This document shows, piece after piece, positions 26,917 through 36,100 of a stretch of DNA of 64,000 bases; the stretch's first letter is position 1, and every line of letters starts with the position of its first letter. The translations under genes were made by a program, and so were the position numbers. The notes under the pieces are model-generated. The model was not told where the DNA came from, ran no database searches, and worked only from the letters and a program-made list of their open reading frames with translations. The DNA comes from Bacterioplanes sp965233665 (GTDB lineage: Bacteria > Pseudomonadota > Gammaproteobacteria > Pseudomonadales > Oceanobacteraceae), in the NCBI GenBank assembly GCA_965233665.1, contig CBDDTG010000033.1, positions 13,374-77,373 on the forward strand, written 5' to 3'.

Positions 26917-27189
26917 ATGCTGAGTATTGCCATTACGATAAGCTACCTGTTTATTATTGTTGCGATGATTCTGGGGCTCTGGCGCTTGTTGCGCGGCCCC
27001 TGCTTGCCCGATCGCATTGTAGCATTGGAATTGATTGCCTCCCTAGTGGTCGCCATGGCCGGTATTCATGCCATTGACACTGGCGTCACCGCTTACATCG
27101 ACATTGCCATTGTGATGGCATTAACTGCCTTTTTATCGGCCGTCGGCATCGCCAAATTTGTACAACTCAGGGGCTCTAACGATGACTGA
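26917..27189 (+). CDS. mrpF: Mrp Na+/H+ antiporter subunit F
   Basis: A 90-residue protein with three membrane helices. It has the family motif LWRLLRGPCLPDRIVALELI and a C-terminal AFLSAVGIAKFVQLRG. It is small, hydrophobic and in the canonical place, and its stop overlaps the mrpG start. Confidence 0.92.
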   Translation: MLSIAITISYLFIIVAMILGLWRLLRGPCLPDRIVALELIASLVVAMAGIHAIDTGVTAYIDIAIVMALTAFLSAVGIAKFVQLRGSNDD

Positions 27190-27517
27190 ACTGATAGTAA
27201 GCTTATTGTTACTGCTAGGCAGCGTTTTAATGCTGATCGCTTCGATTGGCATCATTCGTCTTCCAGATTTGGTAACGCGCATGCATGCCACCACCAAGTC
27301 AGGGGTGTTGGCCATTACCTTGGTTATGATTGCGGTGGCTGTACATTTTGCCGAATCGGGCGTCATCACCCGAGTAATGGCGATTATATTATTTACCTTT
27401 ATTACCGCCCCCGTCGCCGCTCATGCCATTGCCCGCGCCGGTTATTTTTCTGGCGTCGGCCTTTGGGAGCGCACTAAAAAAGACGAGCTAAAGGAATACT
27501 ATAATCGTCAGGAGTAA
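27182..27517 (+). CDS. mrpG: Mrp Na+/H+ antiporter subunit G
   Basis: A 111-residue PhaG/MnhG-family protein. The start chosen is the ATG at 27182, which overlaps the mrpF stop by 8 bp; a longer frame from 27158 runs further back into mrpF. Motifs are IASIGIIRLPDLVTRMHATTK and FITAPVAAHAIARAGYF. It is the last gene of the mrp operon. No strong terminator is visible before the peptidase gene. Confidence 0.92.
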   Translation: MTELIVSLLLLLGSVLMLIASIGIIRLPDLVTRMHATTKSGVLAITLVMIAVAVHFAESGVITRVMAIILFTFITAPVAAHAIARAGYFSGVGLWERTKKDELKEYYNRQE

Positions 27518-27617
27518 TTGCCTGACAGCTGGGATGCTTCATAATGCTGCTCTGGAATTTTTAGGCGCCACCACCCACACCCCATTTCGGTGCCATCCTA
27601 TTAACAAGGAGTTCATT

Positions 27618-29558
27618 ATGATATTTCGCTCGATGCTCGTAGCGGCTGTGGCGCTGTGCCTCGCACTGCCAGCACAGGCTGTCGAACAGCGCAGCCTGAA
27701 CAATGGCAACCTGATTTTAGAGGACATCCCGCCTATTCCCGAAGATATTGCCAGTGACCTGAACCGCTATCAAAATGCTCGCTCAGCCAGCTTTCAAGGT
27801 TGGTCACAAGACGGTAACAGCCTCTACATCACCACTCGCTTTGGTGACGTCAGCCAGATTCACCGGGTCGATAAAGCCGGTGGTAGCCGCCACCAACTGA
27901 CGTTTTTTGATGAACCGATTGGCTCAGTGGTGATGCGCCCAAAGCATAACCAGCTGGCCTTCACCATGGACAGTGGTGGCAATGAGTTTGCGCAGATTTT
28001 TTTATTGGATTTAACCAGTGGTGAGCATTGGATGATTTCGGATGGTGAATCACGCAATGACGCTCTGGTGTGGAATGAGTCCGGCACCCGCCTGGCCTTT
28101 CAAAGCACCCGTCGCAATGGCCGCTCCAATGACATCTGGATGGCAGAGTTCAGCGATGATGATCGCCAGCCTAAGCAAACTCTGGTACACGCCGCCAACG
28201 AGGGAAGTTGGTGGGGGCCTGTAGCATTTTCAGCCAACGGCGATCTGCTGTTAATGCAGCAATATACTTCTTCCACCCAATCGGCTGTGCACTTAAAGAA
28301 CCTAAAAACTGGTAAAACACAGCGATTGGCGGGCGATGACAAACACCCCTCACGCAACTATGGCGCTGGATTTGATGCCAATTATGACGGCGTCTATTTG
28401 CTGACAGATCGCTTCAGTGAGTTCACTCAGTTGACCCACATGAACCTGAGCGATAGCAAAGAATCCGTGATCACAGAAGACATTCGCTGGGACGTCGACG
28501 ACGGCGGCATGTCCAGAGACCGCAAAACCATGGCGTTTAGTGCCAATGTCGATGGCCTGACCCAGGTCTACCTACTGGATACGGCCAGCCATCAATATCG
28601 ACGGCTGGAAAACCTTCCCATGGGGCTGGTGGGCGGCTTGGCGTTTAGCCCAGACGATAAACGTCTGGCCATGTCCATTAATACACCCAAAACGGCCACC
28701 GATGTTTTTGTCAGCGACTTGCAAGGCGACCTAAAACGCTGGACTTACAGTGAAATTGGCGGCTTGGATACTGAACGCTTGATCGAGCCAGAATTAGTTC
28801 GCTACCCGAGCTTCGATGGTTTGCAGGTGCCAGCATTTGTGTATAAGCCACGCGGTGAAGGCCCCTTCCCGGTGGTGATTAGTATTCACGGCGGGCCAGA
28901 GTCTCAATACCGGCCAGGCTTTAGCAGCACGCTGCAAATGTGGCTGCAAAAACTCGGAGTAGCCGTCATTGCTCCCAATGTGCGTGGTTCTTCTGGTTAC
29001 GGTAAAGAATACGTCGCCATGGACAATGGCTTTAAACGTGAGGATTCGGTCAAAGACATTGGCGCCCTATTAGATTGGATTGCCACCCAGCCTGACTTAG
29101 ATCAGCAGCGCGTTGCTGTTATCGGCGGCAGCTATGGCGGTTATATGGTGCTTGCCAGTGCCGTGCATTACAGCGACCGAATCAAAGCCGCCGTCAATGT
29201 GGTTGGTATCTCTAATTTTGTTACTTTCTTAAAAAATACCCAAGATTACCGCCGCGACTTGCGCCGAGTAGAATACGGTGATGAACGTGACCCGAAAATG
29301 CATGATTTTCTACAGCGCATCAGCCCCAACAACAATGTCGATAAAATTAAGGTGCCGATGTTTGTTGTGCAGGGTGAAAATGATCCGCGCGTTCCTGTAA
29401 CCGAGGCCGAGCAAATCGTTAAAGCATTGCGCGAGAGCGATAACCTGGTGTGGTACATGAATGCGTTAAATGAAGGTCACGGCTATCGCAAGAAAGAGAA
29501 TCGCGATATTTACAGCCAAGCCATTGTACTCTTCTTTCGCCAACATTTGCTGAAGTAA
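27618..29558 (+). CDS. Secreted S9-family prolyl oligopeptidase-like peptidase
   Basis: A 646-residue protein. AAGGAG lies 6 bp before the ATG at 27618, and a signal peptide (MIFRSMLVAAVALCLALPAQA) follows, so it is exported. Residues ~40-400 form a beta-propeller with WD40-like Tol-type strands. Residues ~400-646 form an alpha/beta-hydrolase with nucleophile motif GGSYGGYM (Ser ~504), GENDPRVP (Asp ~588) and EGHGY (His ~620). It should cleave short peptides in the periplasm. The 84 extra codons' worth of bases upstream (27534) have no ribosome site. Confidence 0.9.
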   Translation: MIFRSMLVAAVALCLALPAQAVEQRSLNNGNLILEDIPPIPEDIASDLNRYQNARSASFQGWSQDGNSLYITTRFGDVSQIHRVDKAGGSRHQLTFFDEPIGSVVMRPKHNQLAFTMDSGGNEFAQIFLLDLTSGEHWMISDGESRNDALVWNESGTRLAFQSTRRNGRSNDIWMAEFSDDDRQPKQTLVHAANEGSWWGPVAFSANGDLLLMQQYTSSTQSAVHLKNLKTGKTQRLAGDDKHPSRNYGAGFDANYDGVYLLTDRFSEFTQLTHMNLSDSKESVITEDIRWDVDDGGMSRDRKTMAFSANVDGLTQVYLLDTASHQYRRLENLPMGLVGGLAFSPDDKRLAMSINTPKTATDVFVSDLQGDLKRWTYSEIGGLDTERLIEPELVRYPSFDGLQVPAFVYKPRGEGPFPVVISIHGGPESQYRPGFSSTLQMWLQKLGVAVIAPNVRGSSGYGKEYVAMDNGFKREDSVKDIGALLDWIATQPDLDQQRVAVIGGSYGGYMVLASAVHYSDRIKAAVNVVGISNFVTFLKNTQDYRRDLRRVEYGDERDPKMHDFLQRISPNNNVDKIKVPMFVVQGENDPRVPVTEAEQIVKALRESDNLVWYMNALNEGHGYRKKENRDIYSQAIVLFFRQHLLK

Positions 29559-29567
29559 GCGAACAGG

Positions 29568-29588
29568 TGGCGCTCAATGCGAGCGCCA
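29568..29588 (+). terminator. Hairpin between convergent genes
   Basis: Inverted repeat TGGCGCTC / GAGCGCCA with a 5-base loop, 10 bp after the peptidase stop. The following sequence (TGCTGCGATTTTATT) has only a weak T tract. It is a plausible terminator for the plus-strand gene. Confidence 0.45.
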
Positions 29589-29601
29589 TGCTGCGATTTT
29601 A

Positions 29602-30561
29602 TTACTGCATATCGATCACTATCTTTCCCACCGCAACCTGGGCTTCGCTGCGTTTAATGGCGTCGTTGATATCAGCCAGCCGATATACCCGGTCTAAATG
29701 CACCTGAATATCGCCACCGTCAATCATCTTGCTGATATGCGCAAGATCGTGGCCATTAGGCTGCACCCACATGCGACTGAAGTTCACGCTCTGACCTGCA
29801 ATAAACTCGGCTTCGACATCGTCTAGGGTCGACACCACATAACCGCCCGTTTTTACCACTTGAAAAGCGCGTTTGACCAAATCACCGCCGCTGCTGATGA
29901 CAAACACTAAGTCGACCTCTTTTACCACTTCGGCAAAATCTGTGGTTTTGTAGTCGATAAATTCATCCGCCCCCAAGCTTTTGACATAGGCGGCATTTTT
30001 ACCCGAAGCACTGGCAATCACGTGCGCCCCCAATGCTTTAGCAATTTGCACAGCAAAGCCGCCAACACCACCAGAGGCGCCTAATATCAATACTCGCTGG
30101 CCGGCACTTAGCTGCCCCTCTTGCACTAAGCCTTGCCAAGCGGTGACCGCCGCCAAAGGCACTCCCGCACTTTCGAGCTGGCTCAAGCGGGTGGGCTTTT
30201 TCACCGCCAGACTGGCATCCACACTAATAAACTCGGCATAGGCCCCCTGGCGATCGATAGGTGCAAAGGCAAATACTTGATCGCCCACCTCGTGCTGGCT
30301 GACGTTAGCGCCCTTGGCGACCACGGTGCCAGCAACGTCCCAGCCAAGAATCAGCGGCAAAGTATGGGCGCCGCTATCGGCGATCATGCCGTTGCGAATA
30401 TGAAAGTCGACCGGGTTGACGCCCGCGGCCGTTACCTGAATCAATACCTCATGCTCCGCCACGGCGGGTGTAGGCAGCTGCCCCAATACCAGAGTTTGCT
30501 GCTGGCCATAGCCTTCGATGTAAGCCGCATTCATATTTTGCTTAATGGTGTTTGTGCTCAT
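29602..30561 (-). CDS. Zinc-independent MDR oxidoreductase (quinone reductase type)
   Basis: A 319-residue medium-chain dehydrogenase/reductase. The GroES-like N-terminal domain contains GVNPVDFHIRNG and GWDVAGTVVAKG. The Rossmann domain has GASGGVGGFAVQIAKALG for NADPH. Zinc-binding cysteines of classical alcohol dehydrogenases are absent, which fits NADPH:quinone reductase-like enzymes. The start at 30561 has AAGGA 7 bp upstream. A longer frame to 30603 is less likely. The divergent LysR gene next door is the probable regulator. Confidence 0.87.
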   Translation of the reverse strand: MSTNTIKQNMNAAYIEGYGQQQTLVLGQLPTPAVAEHEVLIQVTAAGVNPVDFHIRNGMIADSGAHTLPLILGWDVAGTVVAKGANVSQHEVGDQVFAFAPIDRQGAYAEFISVDASLAVKKPTRLSQLESAGVPLAAVTAWQGLVQEGQLSAGQRVLILGASGGVGGFAVQIAKALGAHVIASASGKNAAYVKSLGADEFIDYKTTDFAEVVKEVDLVFVISSGGDLVKRAFQVVKTGGYVVSTLDDVEAEFIAGQSVNFSRMWVQPNGHDLAHISKMIDGGDIQVHLDRVYRLADINDAIKRSEAQVAVGKIVIDMQ

Positions 30562-30661
30562 CTCAATATCCTTCTGGGTTTGCTTCAGTTGTTTGTGCTT
30601 CAAGTGATGAGCTTATTGTTGCCTGACACTTCAATACGGTCTAATTGATAGGTAGTATGCT

Positions 30662-30684
30662 ATTCATTGATGTAGATGATGAAT
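30662..30684. promoter_or_regulatory. Candidate LysR-type operator dyad
   Basis: ATTCAT and ATGAAT arms are separated by exactly 11 bases in the divergent promoter region of the oxidoreductase and LysR genes. The arms and spacing fit the T-N11-A form bound by LysR-type regulators. It ends just before the preferred LysR start codon at 30690, which would allow autoregulation. Confidence 0.4.
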
Positions 30685-30689
30685 TGATA

Positions 30690-31619
30690 ATGCCAAAAAC
30701 GGATTTAAACCTGGTGGTTATCTTTGATGCCATCATGCAAGAACAATCGGTTACCACAGCGGCAGAGCGACTGGCCATGACTCAGCCGTCAGTGTCTAAT
30801 GCCTTGGCGCGCATGCGCCACGTATGGCGAGACCCGCTGTTTGTGAAAGACGGGCGCGGCGTAAAGCCCACCCCCTATGCTCAGCGCCTATGGGCGCAAA
30901 TCGCTCATCCATTGTCGGATATTCGCACGGCGGTAGACCCTCCTCAGTTTGACCCGGCCAGCCATGCGCGCTGTTTTCGCATCGCTTTAACCGATGGCTT
31001 AACCGGTATGTTTTGGTCACCACTGCGCCAACACATAGAGCACTATGCGCCTAATATTGATGTACACGCCGTGCCGTATACAGGTGCGTTGGAACAGCAG
31101 TTAATGCAGGCGAATGTCGATTTGGTAATGGGGCACTATTTTGGCCGCCACCAACAAATTGCTACCCGTGCGTTGTTTGAAAACCCTTTTGTGGTGGTGA
31201 TGCGGCCGAATCACCCGCTGAGCCAAGGCAAACTAACGCTGAAGCGTTTTATTGCCGCCGAGCAATTGCTGGTATCGCTGTCGGGCGATGCGGAAGGGTC
31301 CGTTGATATTACCTTGGCGGAAATGGGATTAAAACGGCGCTTGGCCATGACATTAAACACCTTTGCTGGTGCGGTCGAGTTGGTGCAAGATACAAACTTA
31401 ATTACTGTTTTACCCTATCCTGTGGTCGCCAAATACCTACAGCGCGGTGAGTTGTTGGCCAAGCCAACGCCCATAAGTATTCCCACCCCCATCATGTACA
31501 TGGCTTGGCATAAGCGTGATGAACGCGATCCTGGCTTGCAGTGGATGCGCAATGTGATTCAGACGATCAGCGAAGATATTCAGCAAAGCTGTGGCGAGCT
31601 GCATTTGGTTTCGAGCTAG
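30690..31619 (+). CDS. LysR-family transcriptional regulator
   Basis: A 309-residue regulator. Residues ~5-65 form a winged helix-turn-helix (VTTAAERLAMTQPSVSNALA, then DPLFVKDGRGVKPT). The rest is a periplasmic-binding-protein-like effector domain. The ATG at 30690 is preferred because LysR proteins usually begin a few residues before the LNL-x-x-F motif. An ATG at 30657, preceded by AGGTAG, is an alternative. It is divergent from the oxidoreductase gene and most likely controls it. The effector is unknown. Confidence 0.88.
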   Translation: MPKTDLNLVVIFDAIMQEQSVTTAAERLAMTQPSVSNALARMRHVWRDPLFVKDGRGVKPTPYAQRLWAQIAHPLSDIRTAVDPPQFDPASHARCFRIALTDGLTGMFWSPLRQHIEHYAPNIDVHAVPYTGALEQQLMQANVDLVMGHYFGRHQQIATRALFENPFVVVMRPNHPLSQGKLTLKRFIAAEQLLVSLSGDAEGSVDITLAEMGLKRRLAMTLNTFAGAVELVQDTNLITVLPYPVVAKYLQRGELLAKPTPISIPTPIMYMAWHKRDERDPGLQWMRNVIQTISEDIQQSCGELHLVSS

Positions 31620-31658
31620 AGGCTAGTTCAGCAAGATTAGCGCGCATAAAAGAAAAGC

Positions 31659-31685
31659 GTTAGCCATGTCATTAACATGGCTAAC
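31659..31685. terminator. Bidirectional terminator hairpin
   Basis: Perfect 11-bp stem GTTAGCCATGT / ACATGGCTAAC with a 5-base loop. On the minus strand it is followed by CTTTTCTTTT, so it should end the stress operon. It also lies just after the convergent LysR gene and may serve both directions. Confidence 0.7.
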
Positions 31686-31708
31686 TGATTCAGCGGTTTT
31701 GAGTACCG

Positions 31709-31948
31709 TTATAATTGATACTCGTCCTTCAGCTCATCGACACGACGGCGCAATTCACCGCGCAATTCTTTATCTGACAAGCGACCGATAATATTCGACA
31801 GAACGCGTTTCTCGTTATCGTCTACCACGCCATCACGCTTGGCAATGTCGAGAATTTTCTCTAACTCGCCAGCATCCAAAGTGCCATCGTTGGCAAAGCA
31901 GTTGATGGAGTGGAATGACATTTCTAAGTAGTCGCGACTTTCTTTCAT
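31709..31948 (-). CDS. Small acidic protein with EF-hand-like repeats
   Basis: A 79-residue soluble protein. Two similar segments, DGTLDAGELEKIL and DGVVDDNEKRVLS, resemble half EF-hand or TerB-like acidic helices. The C-terminus is charged (RRRVDELKDEYQL). It is preceded by a GGAGAAAACC ribosome site. It is the last gene of the envelope-stress operon, 76 bp after the zinc-ribbon gene. Calcium binding is only a suggestion from the Asp-Gly-x-x-Asp spacing. Confidence 0.6.
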   Translation of the reverse strand: MKESRDYLEMSFHSINCFANDGTLDAGELEKILDIAKRDGVVDDNEKRVLSNIIGRLSDKELRGELRRRVDELKDEYQL

Positions 31949-32024
31949 GGTTTTCTCCTTAAGATTAATCTAACTTCTATACAACACTCGATATCGCCGT
32001 CCATAAAGGCTGCGATTATCCGTA

Positions 32025-32576
32025 TTATTCACTGATACTGCTATTGGTTGGGCGAATCGACAAATATTGCAGAATGTCCGCCTTATCCGGCTGTTGGTTT
32101 AACCACTGGCGAAACTCATCTGCTTTGGCAAACTGCGCTTCGCCTAACCGGCTACGGAAGTTTTCTCTGACACTGGCTTCTTGCTCAGTCAACCGAATCA
32201 AACGCTGCCAGGCATCGGTAAATATTCTCGGCAATTGCTGATGCATATCGCACGACTTGAGCAATGACCATTCGCCAGCATCGAGCCAGGCTTCGTCACA
32301 CGTCGCGCACAGCTCCAGGCGATTATCCTGATCGTGACCGATACGATATTTGCTCATCAAGCGGGCGCATTTAGGGCACAACTTGGCACCTGCAGAGTCT
32401 TCTGCGGTAAACTCATCGTCCTTTTCAATACTGTGCTGCGCAGTGGTTTGCTGCCAATAACGATAATTCAGCAGCGGTAACAAGCTGCCACCACACTGCA
32501 GGCATCCGGCTGCGACTAGCCCAGTCTCAAGGGTGATAGGCTGTAACTGACTGCCCTTGCATTGCGGACACTGCAT
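32025..32576 (-). CDS. Zinc-ribbon (TFIIB-like) protein
   Basis: A 183-residue cytosolic protein with two four-cysteine ribbons. One is at residues ~3-28 (CPQC...CLQC). The other is around 73-115 (CPKC...CATC) followed by DEAWLDAGEWSLL. This matches the zinc-finger TFIIB-like family of unknown function that often accompanies membrane proteases. It lies 9 bp after the rhomboid gene. Confidence 0.8.
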   Translation of the reverse strand: MQCPQCKGSQLQPITLETGLVAAGCLQCGGSLLPLLNYRYWQQTTAQHSIEKDDEFTAEDSAGAKLCPKCARLMSKYRIGHDQDNRLELCATCDEAWLDAGEWSLLKSCDMHQQLPRIFTDAWQRLIRLTEQEASVRENFRSRLGEAQFAKADEFRQWLNQQPDKADILQYLSIRPTNSSISE

Positions 32577-32585
32577 AATTTTCTC

Positions 32586-33158
32586 CTACTCATTTTTTGT
32601 TTCTGGCTTACCACGGCTGAGCGAGCTTAAAAAAGCAAACAAAATTCCCGCGACAGCACCCGCGATATGGGATTCAAATGACACCCCCGGCTGATTCGGT
32701 AGCAAGCCATACACCAAGCCGCCGTAAGCAAACACCACCAGTAACGCCACCATGACATTAACAAAACTGCGGGCAAATAACGCCAGCGCTATTTGCCAGG
32801 CCCACAGTCCAAAAATCCAGCCGCTGGCGCCAATATGAATGGCCGGCCTGGCAAACAGCCAGACCAAGGCACCCGACACCACCATAATAAACACACTGGC
32901 CGTCAGGTATTGCCGCACCGAATGACGCAGGCTGATTAAGCTCATAATGGCCAAGCCCATCAGGTTGTTCAGCAGGTGCGACCAATCACTGTGAATAAAA
33001 GGCGCCAACATGATATGAAACCAGCTATCAGTCTGGCGCGGCCAAATACCATAATGGCGCAGCTCCACTGGCAACAACACGTTCGCCATGAACACGCCGA
33101 TCAATAGCAATGCCATCAGCGCCAGCAACAGTAGCCGGCGTTTAAGCATCATCATCAC
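32586..33158 (-). CDS. Rhomboid-family intramembrane serine protease
   Basis: A 190-residue six-helix membrane protein. The serine motif is GASGWIFG (Ser112) and the histidine is in SFESHIAGAVAG (His164), giving the Ser-His dyad. An early SDWSHLLNN segment matches the His-x-x-x-Asn helix of the oxyanion region. Several ATGs stand in a row at the start, and the gene overlaps the AAA ATPase stop (TGATG). It probably cleaves membrane proteins handled by the same operon. Confidence 0.9.
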   Translation of the reverse strand: MMMMLKRRLLLLALMALLLIGVFMANVLLPVELRHYGIWPRQTDSWFHIMLAPFIHSDWSHLLNNLMGLAIMSLISLRHSVRQYLTASVFIMVVSGALVWLFARPAIHIGASGWIFGLWAWQIALALFARSFVNVMVALLVVFAYGGLVYGLLPNQPGVSFESHIAGAVAGILFAFLSSLSRGKPETKNE

Positions 33159-36100
33159 TGGGCGTCGGGCTCCGCTCGACCAGATTTTGTTTGGCCACGT
33201 TCCATGTTGTCCTCTAACTGGCGCAATTGCTGCGATATATCACGCATTTTTTCATGGGTTCTCAAATCAATATCGAGCTTTTTATCCATGCTGCGTACCA
33301 GCGGGAAAATGCTGTTTTCAATGGTATCCGCCAAAACGGTTAAGATTTTATCCAACCCAGGTACTGGTTGATTGGTAACACTCACCTTGGGCTCAATCTG
33401 TTTGAGCGACTCAGCAAAGCGGTTCAACCCTTGCAGTACACTGCTCGCGACTTGAGCATTGTTGCTTTGCATTTGCTCACGCGTTTGCACAGCGCTCTGT
33501 GACAGTGACTGAATACCACTGACCATATCAGCCAACTGCGCCACAACTCGTGCTCCGGTATCCGCACCATCACCACCCATGGCCTTATTGCGCAAGAAGT
33601 CGGCTTTGATTTCTTGCCAGCGCTGCTGCTGTTCGTCGGTCATGTTGCCACGCAACTCTGCCAGCTTCAGCAAGTTGTCTTCGGCGCCTGTGGTTAATAA
33701 TTGAGATTCACCCAGGTAATGATCAGCGATCATTTGCATCAGCTCGCTGTCGTTCATCACGGCGGAGATCTTCTCCGTCATTTTATTCATATTGCGATAG
33801 CTGCCTTGCAGCTTAAACGGCGGCTCAGTGCGGTACTTGTCATCCTGCGCCGCCGAGGCAATGTATTGCTGGTTAATTTTCAAAATGACATCTTGCACCA
33901 CCATCATTTTCTTCAGCACTGAGGTGATTTCATTGATTTCTGCACCACTGTACTGGTGCGATAAATCACTGGTGGCAACGTCACGTCCTTTAGCCAAGTC
34001 GATCAGCTTATACACATCGGCCATTTCTCTCACCGCCAGTGGTGCCAACACCGGGTTAGAGGTGAGTGCATTTTCAATGTAACTGAGGGCAAACTGCTCC
34101 TCCATACCGCCGAGAATGTCGCCCAGGTTATAAATATCCGCACGGTTGGCCAGCATATCTGGAATACGGAAGGCCTCGCCAGATTCGGTATAGGGGTTAC
34201 CCGCCATCACCACGCAGAACTTTTTACCGCGCATGTCATAGGTTTTGGTATTGCCATTCCACACGCCATCAATGCGCCGCGTGCCATCACACAAAGAAAT
34301 AAATTTCTGCAAAAACTCAGGGTCTGTGTGCTGAATATCATCCAGATACAGCATCACATTGTTGCCCATTTCCAGCGCTAGATTGAGTTTCTCCAGCTCC
34401 TTACGTGAAGTTGAGTCAGGCGCTTGCTGCGGGTCGAGTGACGTGACCTCATGGCCCAGCGACGGACAGTTGATCTTCATAAAGATCAAACCCAAGCGAC
34501 TGGCCACATATTCCATCAAGGTGGTTTTACCGTAACCTGGCGGCGAGATCATCATCAACAAACCCATCAGGTCGGAGCGCTTATTATCCCCCACGGTGCC
34601 CATTTGCTTGGCCAGGTTGTCACCAATCAAAGGCAAATAGGATTCGTTGATTAAGCGGTTGCGCACAAACGAGCTCAGCGGCCGTGGTTTAAACTCGTTT
34701 AGACGCAAGGCTTCACGTTCATCGGCGATGACTTGCTGCCTTACCTCTAAATAGCGTCGGTAGTTAGGCACCACTTCAAAGCGATGACGCTCCATTTTCA
34801 GCAAATATGCATCTAAGCCAAATGCTAGGGTTTGCTGTTTCATCAGCCCGTGATCGCCCATCAAGTTGCTAACGCTCAGCTCCAGGTCGACTTCAGTAAA
34901 GCGTCGATCTAAGCGCTCGTTGGCATTAATCAAGGCAATGGATTCAGGTATATAGCGCTGCAGCGAGGTTAACTGTTTTTCTTTCACCAAGGCTTGCAGC
35001 CAGGCCGCTGTTAAGTTCCAGCGCTGGGCCGGCCAGCCCATCATTTTATCCAGAGCCATTTGATAGCGGCGCCAGGTTTCGTCATCCATGGAGCGCTTTA
35101 ATTCATCCACCAATTGCGTGGCATATTTACTGCCAATAAACTCCACGCGTTCACGACCCAGTTCTGCAACTAAGTAGTCCGCTGCACGGCGAATATCCAG
35201 CTCAGTAACGTCTATCGGGTGCTGTTCAATAAACGATTGAATAGCGGCCGTGACTTCATTCACCAACAAGCTCACGGCTTCATTGCTATGGAACACCGAC
35301 GCCATTTGTGCGGCAGATTGCGCACGCTCGGGCCAGGTGGAATAACACAGCGCTGCCTGCTCATGGCCTTCAGTGGTGCGGCTGCGTACCAAGCCCTTGA
35401 TATTTGACCAATACACCTGCGCCAAGCCACGGCATAGCGGGTCAAAGCGCAATAAATCGGCACTGTCCATCGCAGGTATGATGGCACGCAACAACAAGGC
35501 GGCGTCGTGATCATGAATACCTTTTTCATAACCTTCTTTGTAGCGCGGTGCGGCAAAGGTGCGTACGATTTCTTCCAGTTCGCCTTCTGCTACCAAGGCG
35601 CTGCGCAGCTTGTCCATGGTCAAGGAATCGCGCTGCTGCTGAGCGGCATCAATGATCAATGCGCACAAGTACTCTGCCCGATACACCTCTTTGGTTTCTG
35701 ACTCCAAGTGCATATCCCAATAGTCGCGCAGTGCGAGCAAGTCAGGATGGGTAATGGGCTCATAAAAGTCCGTTCCGGTTAAGTGAATGTTCAACTCACC
35801 GTCACGTGGAATAATGGTTAAATCCAGCTCTTGGGTATTGACCGAAAACTTGTGTCTTGGACCCAACTTAATGACGTTGCCGCCGTCTTCATAAATATCG
35901 GCTTTGTCGCGCAACGAGCGCAGCGCCTGCTCTTTAATGCTCTTTAAGCGTGATTCAACATCATCGGCCTTGACCGATGCATCCAGCTCTCGCAGCTGTT
36001 CGATTTGCTCGCGAATTTTCAGCACCAAAGCATCGGATGCAAAGTAAGTGTTGAGTTCATCTTGCTGCGTAAACTTCAGCGAGCGCTTTTCAATACTGCT

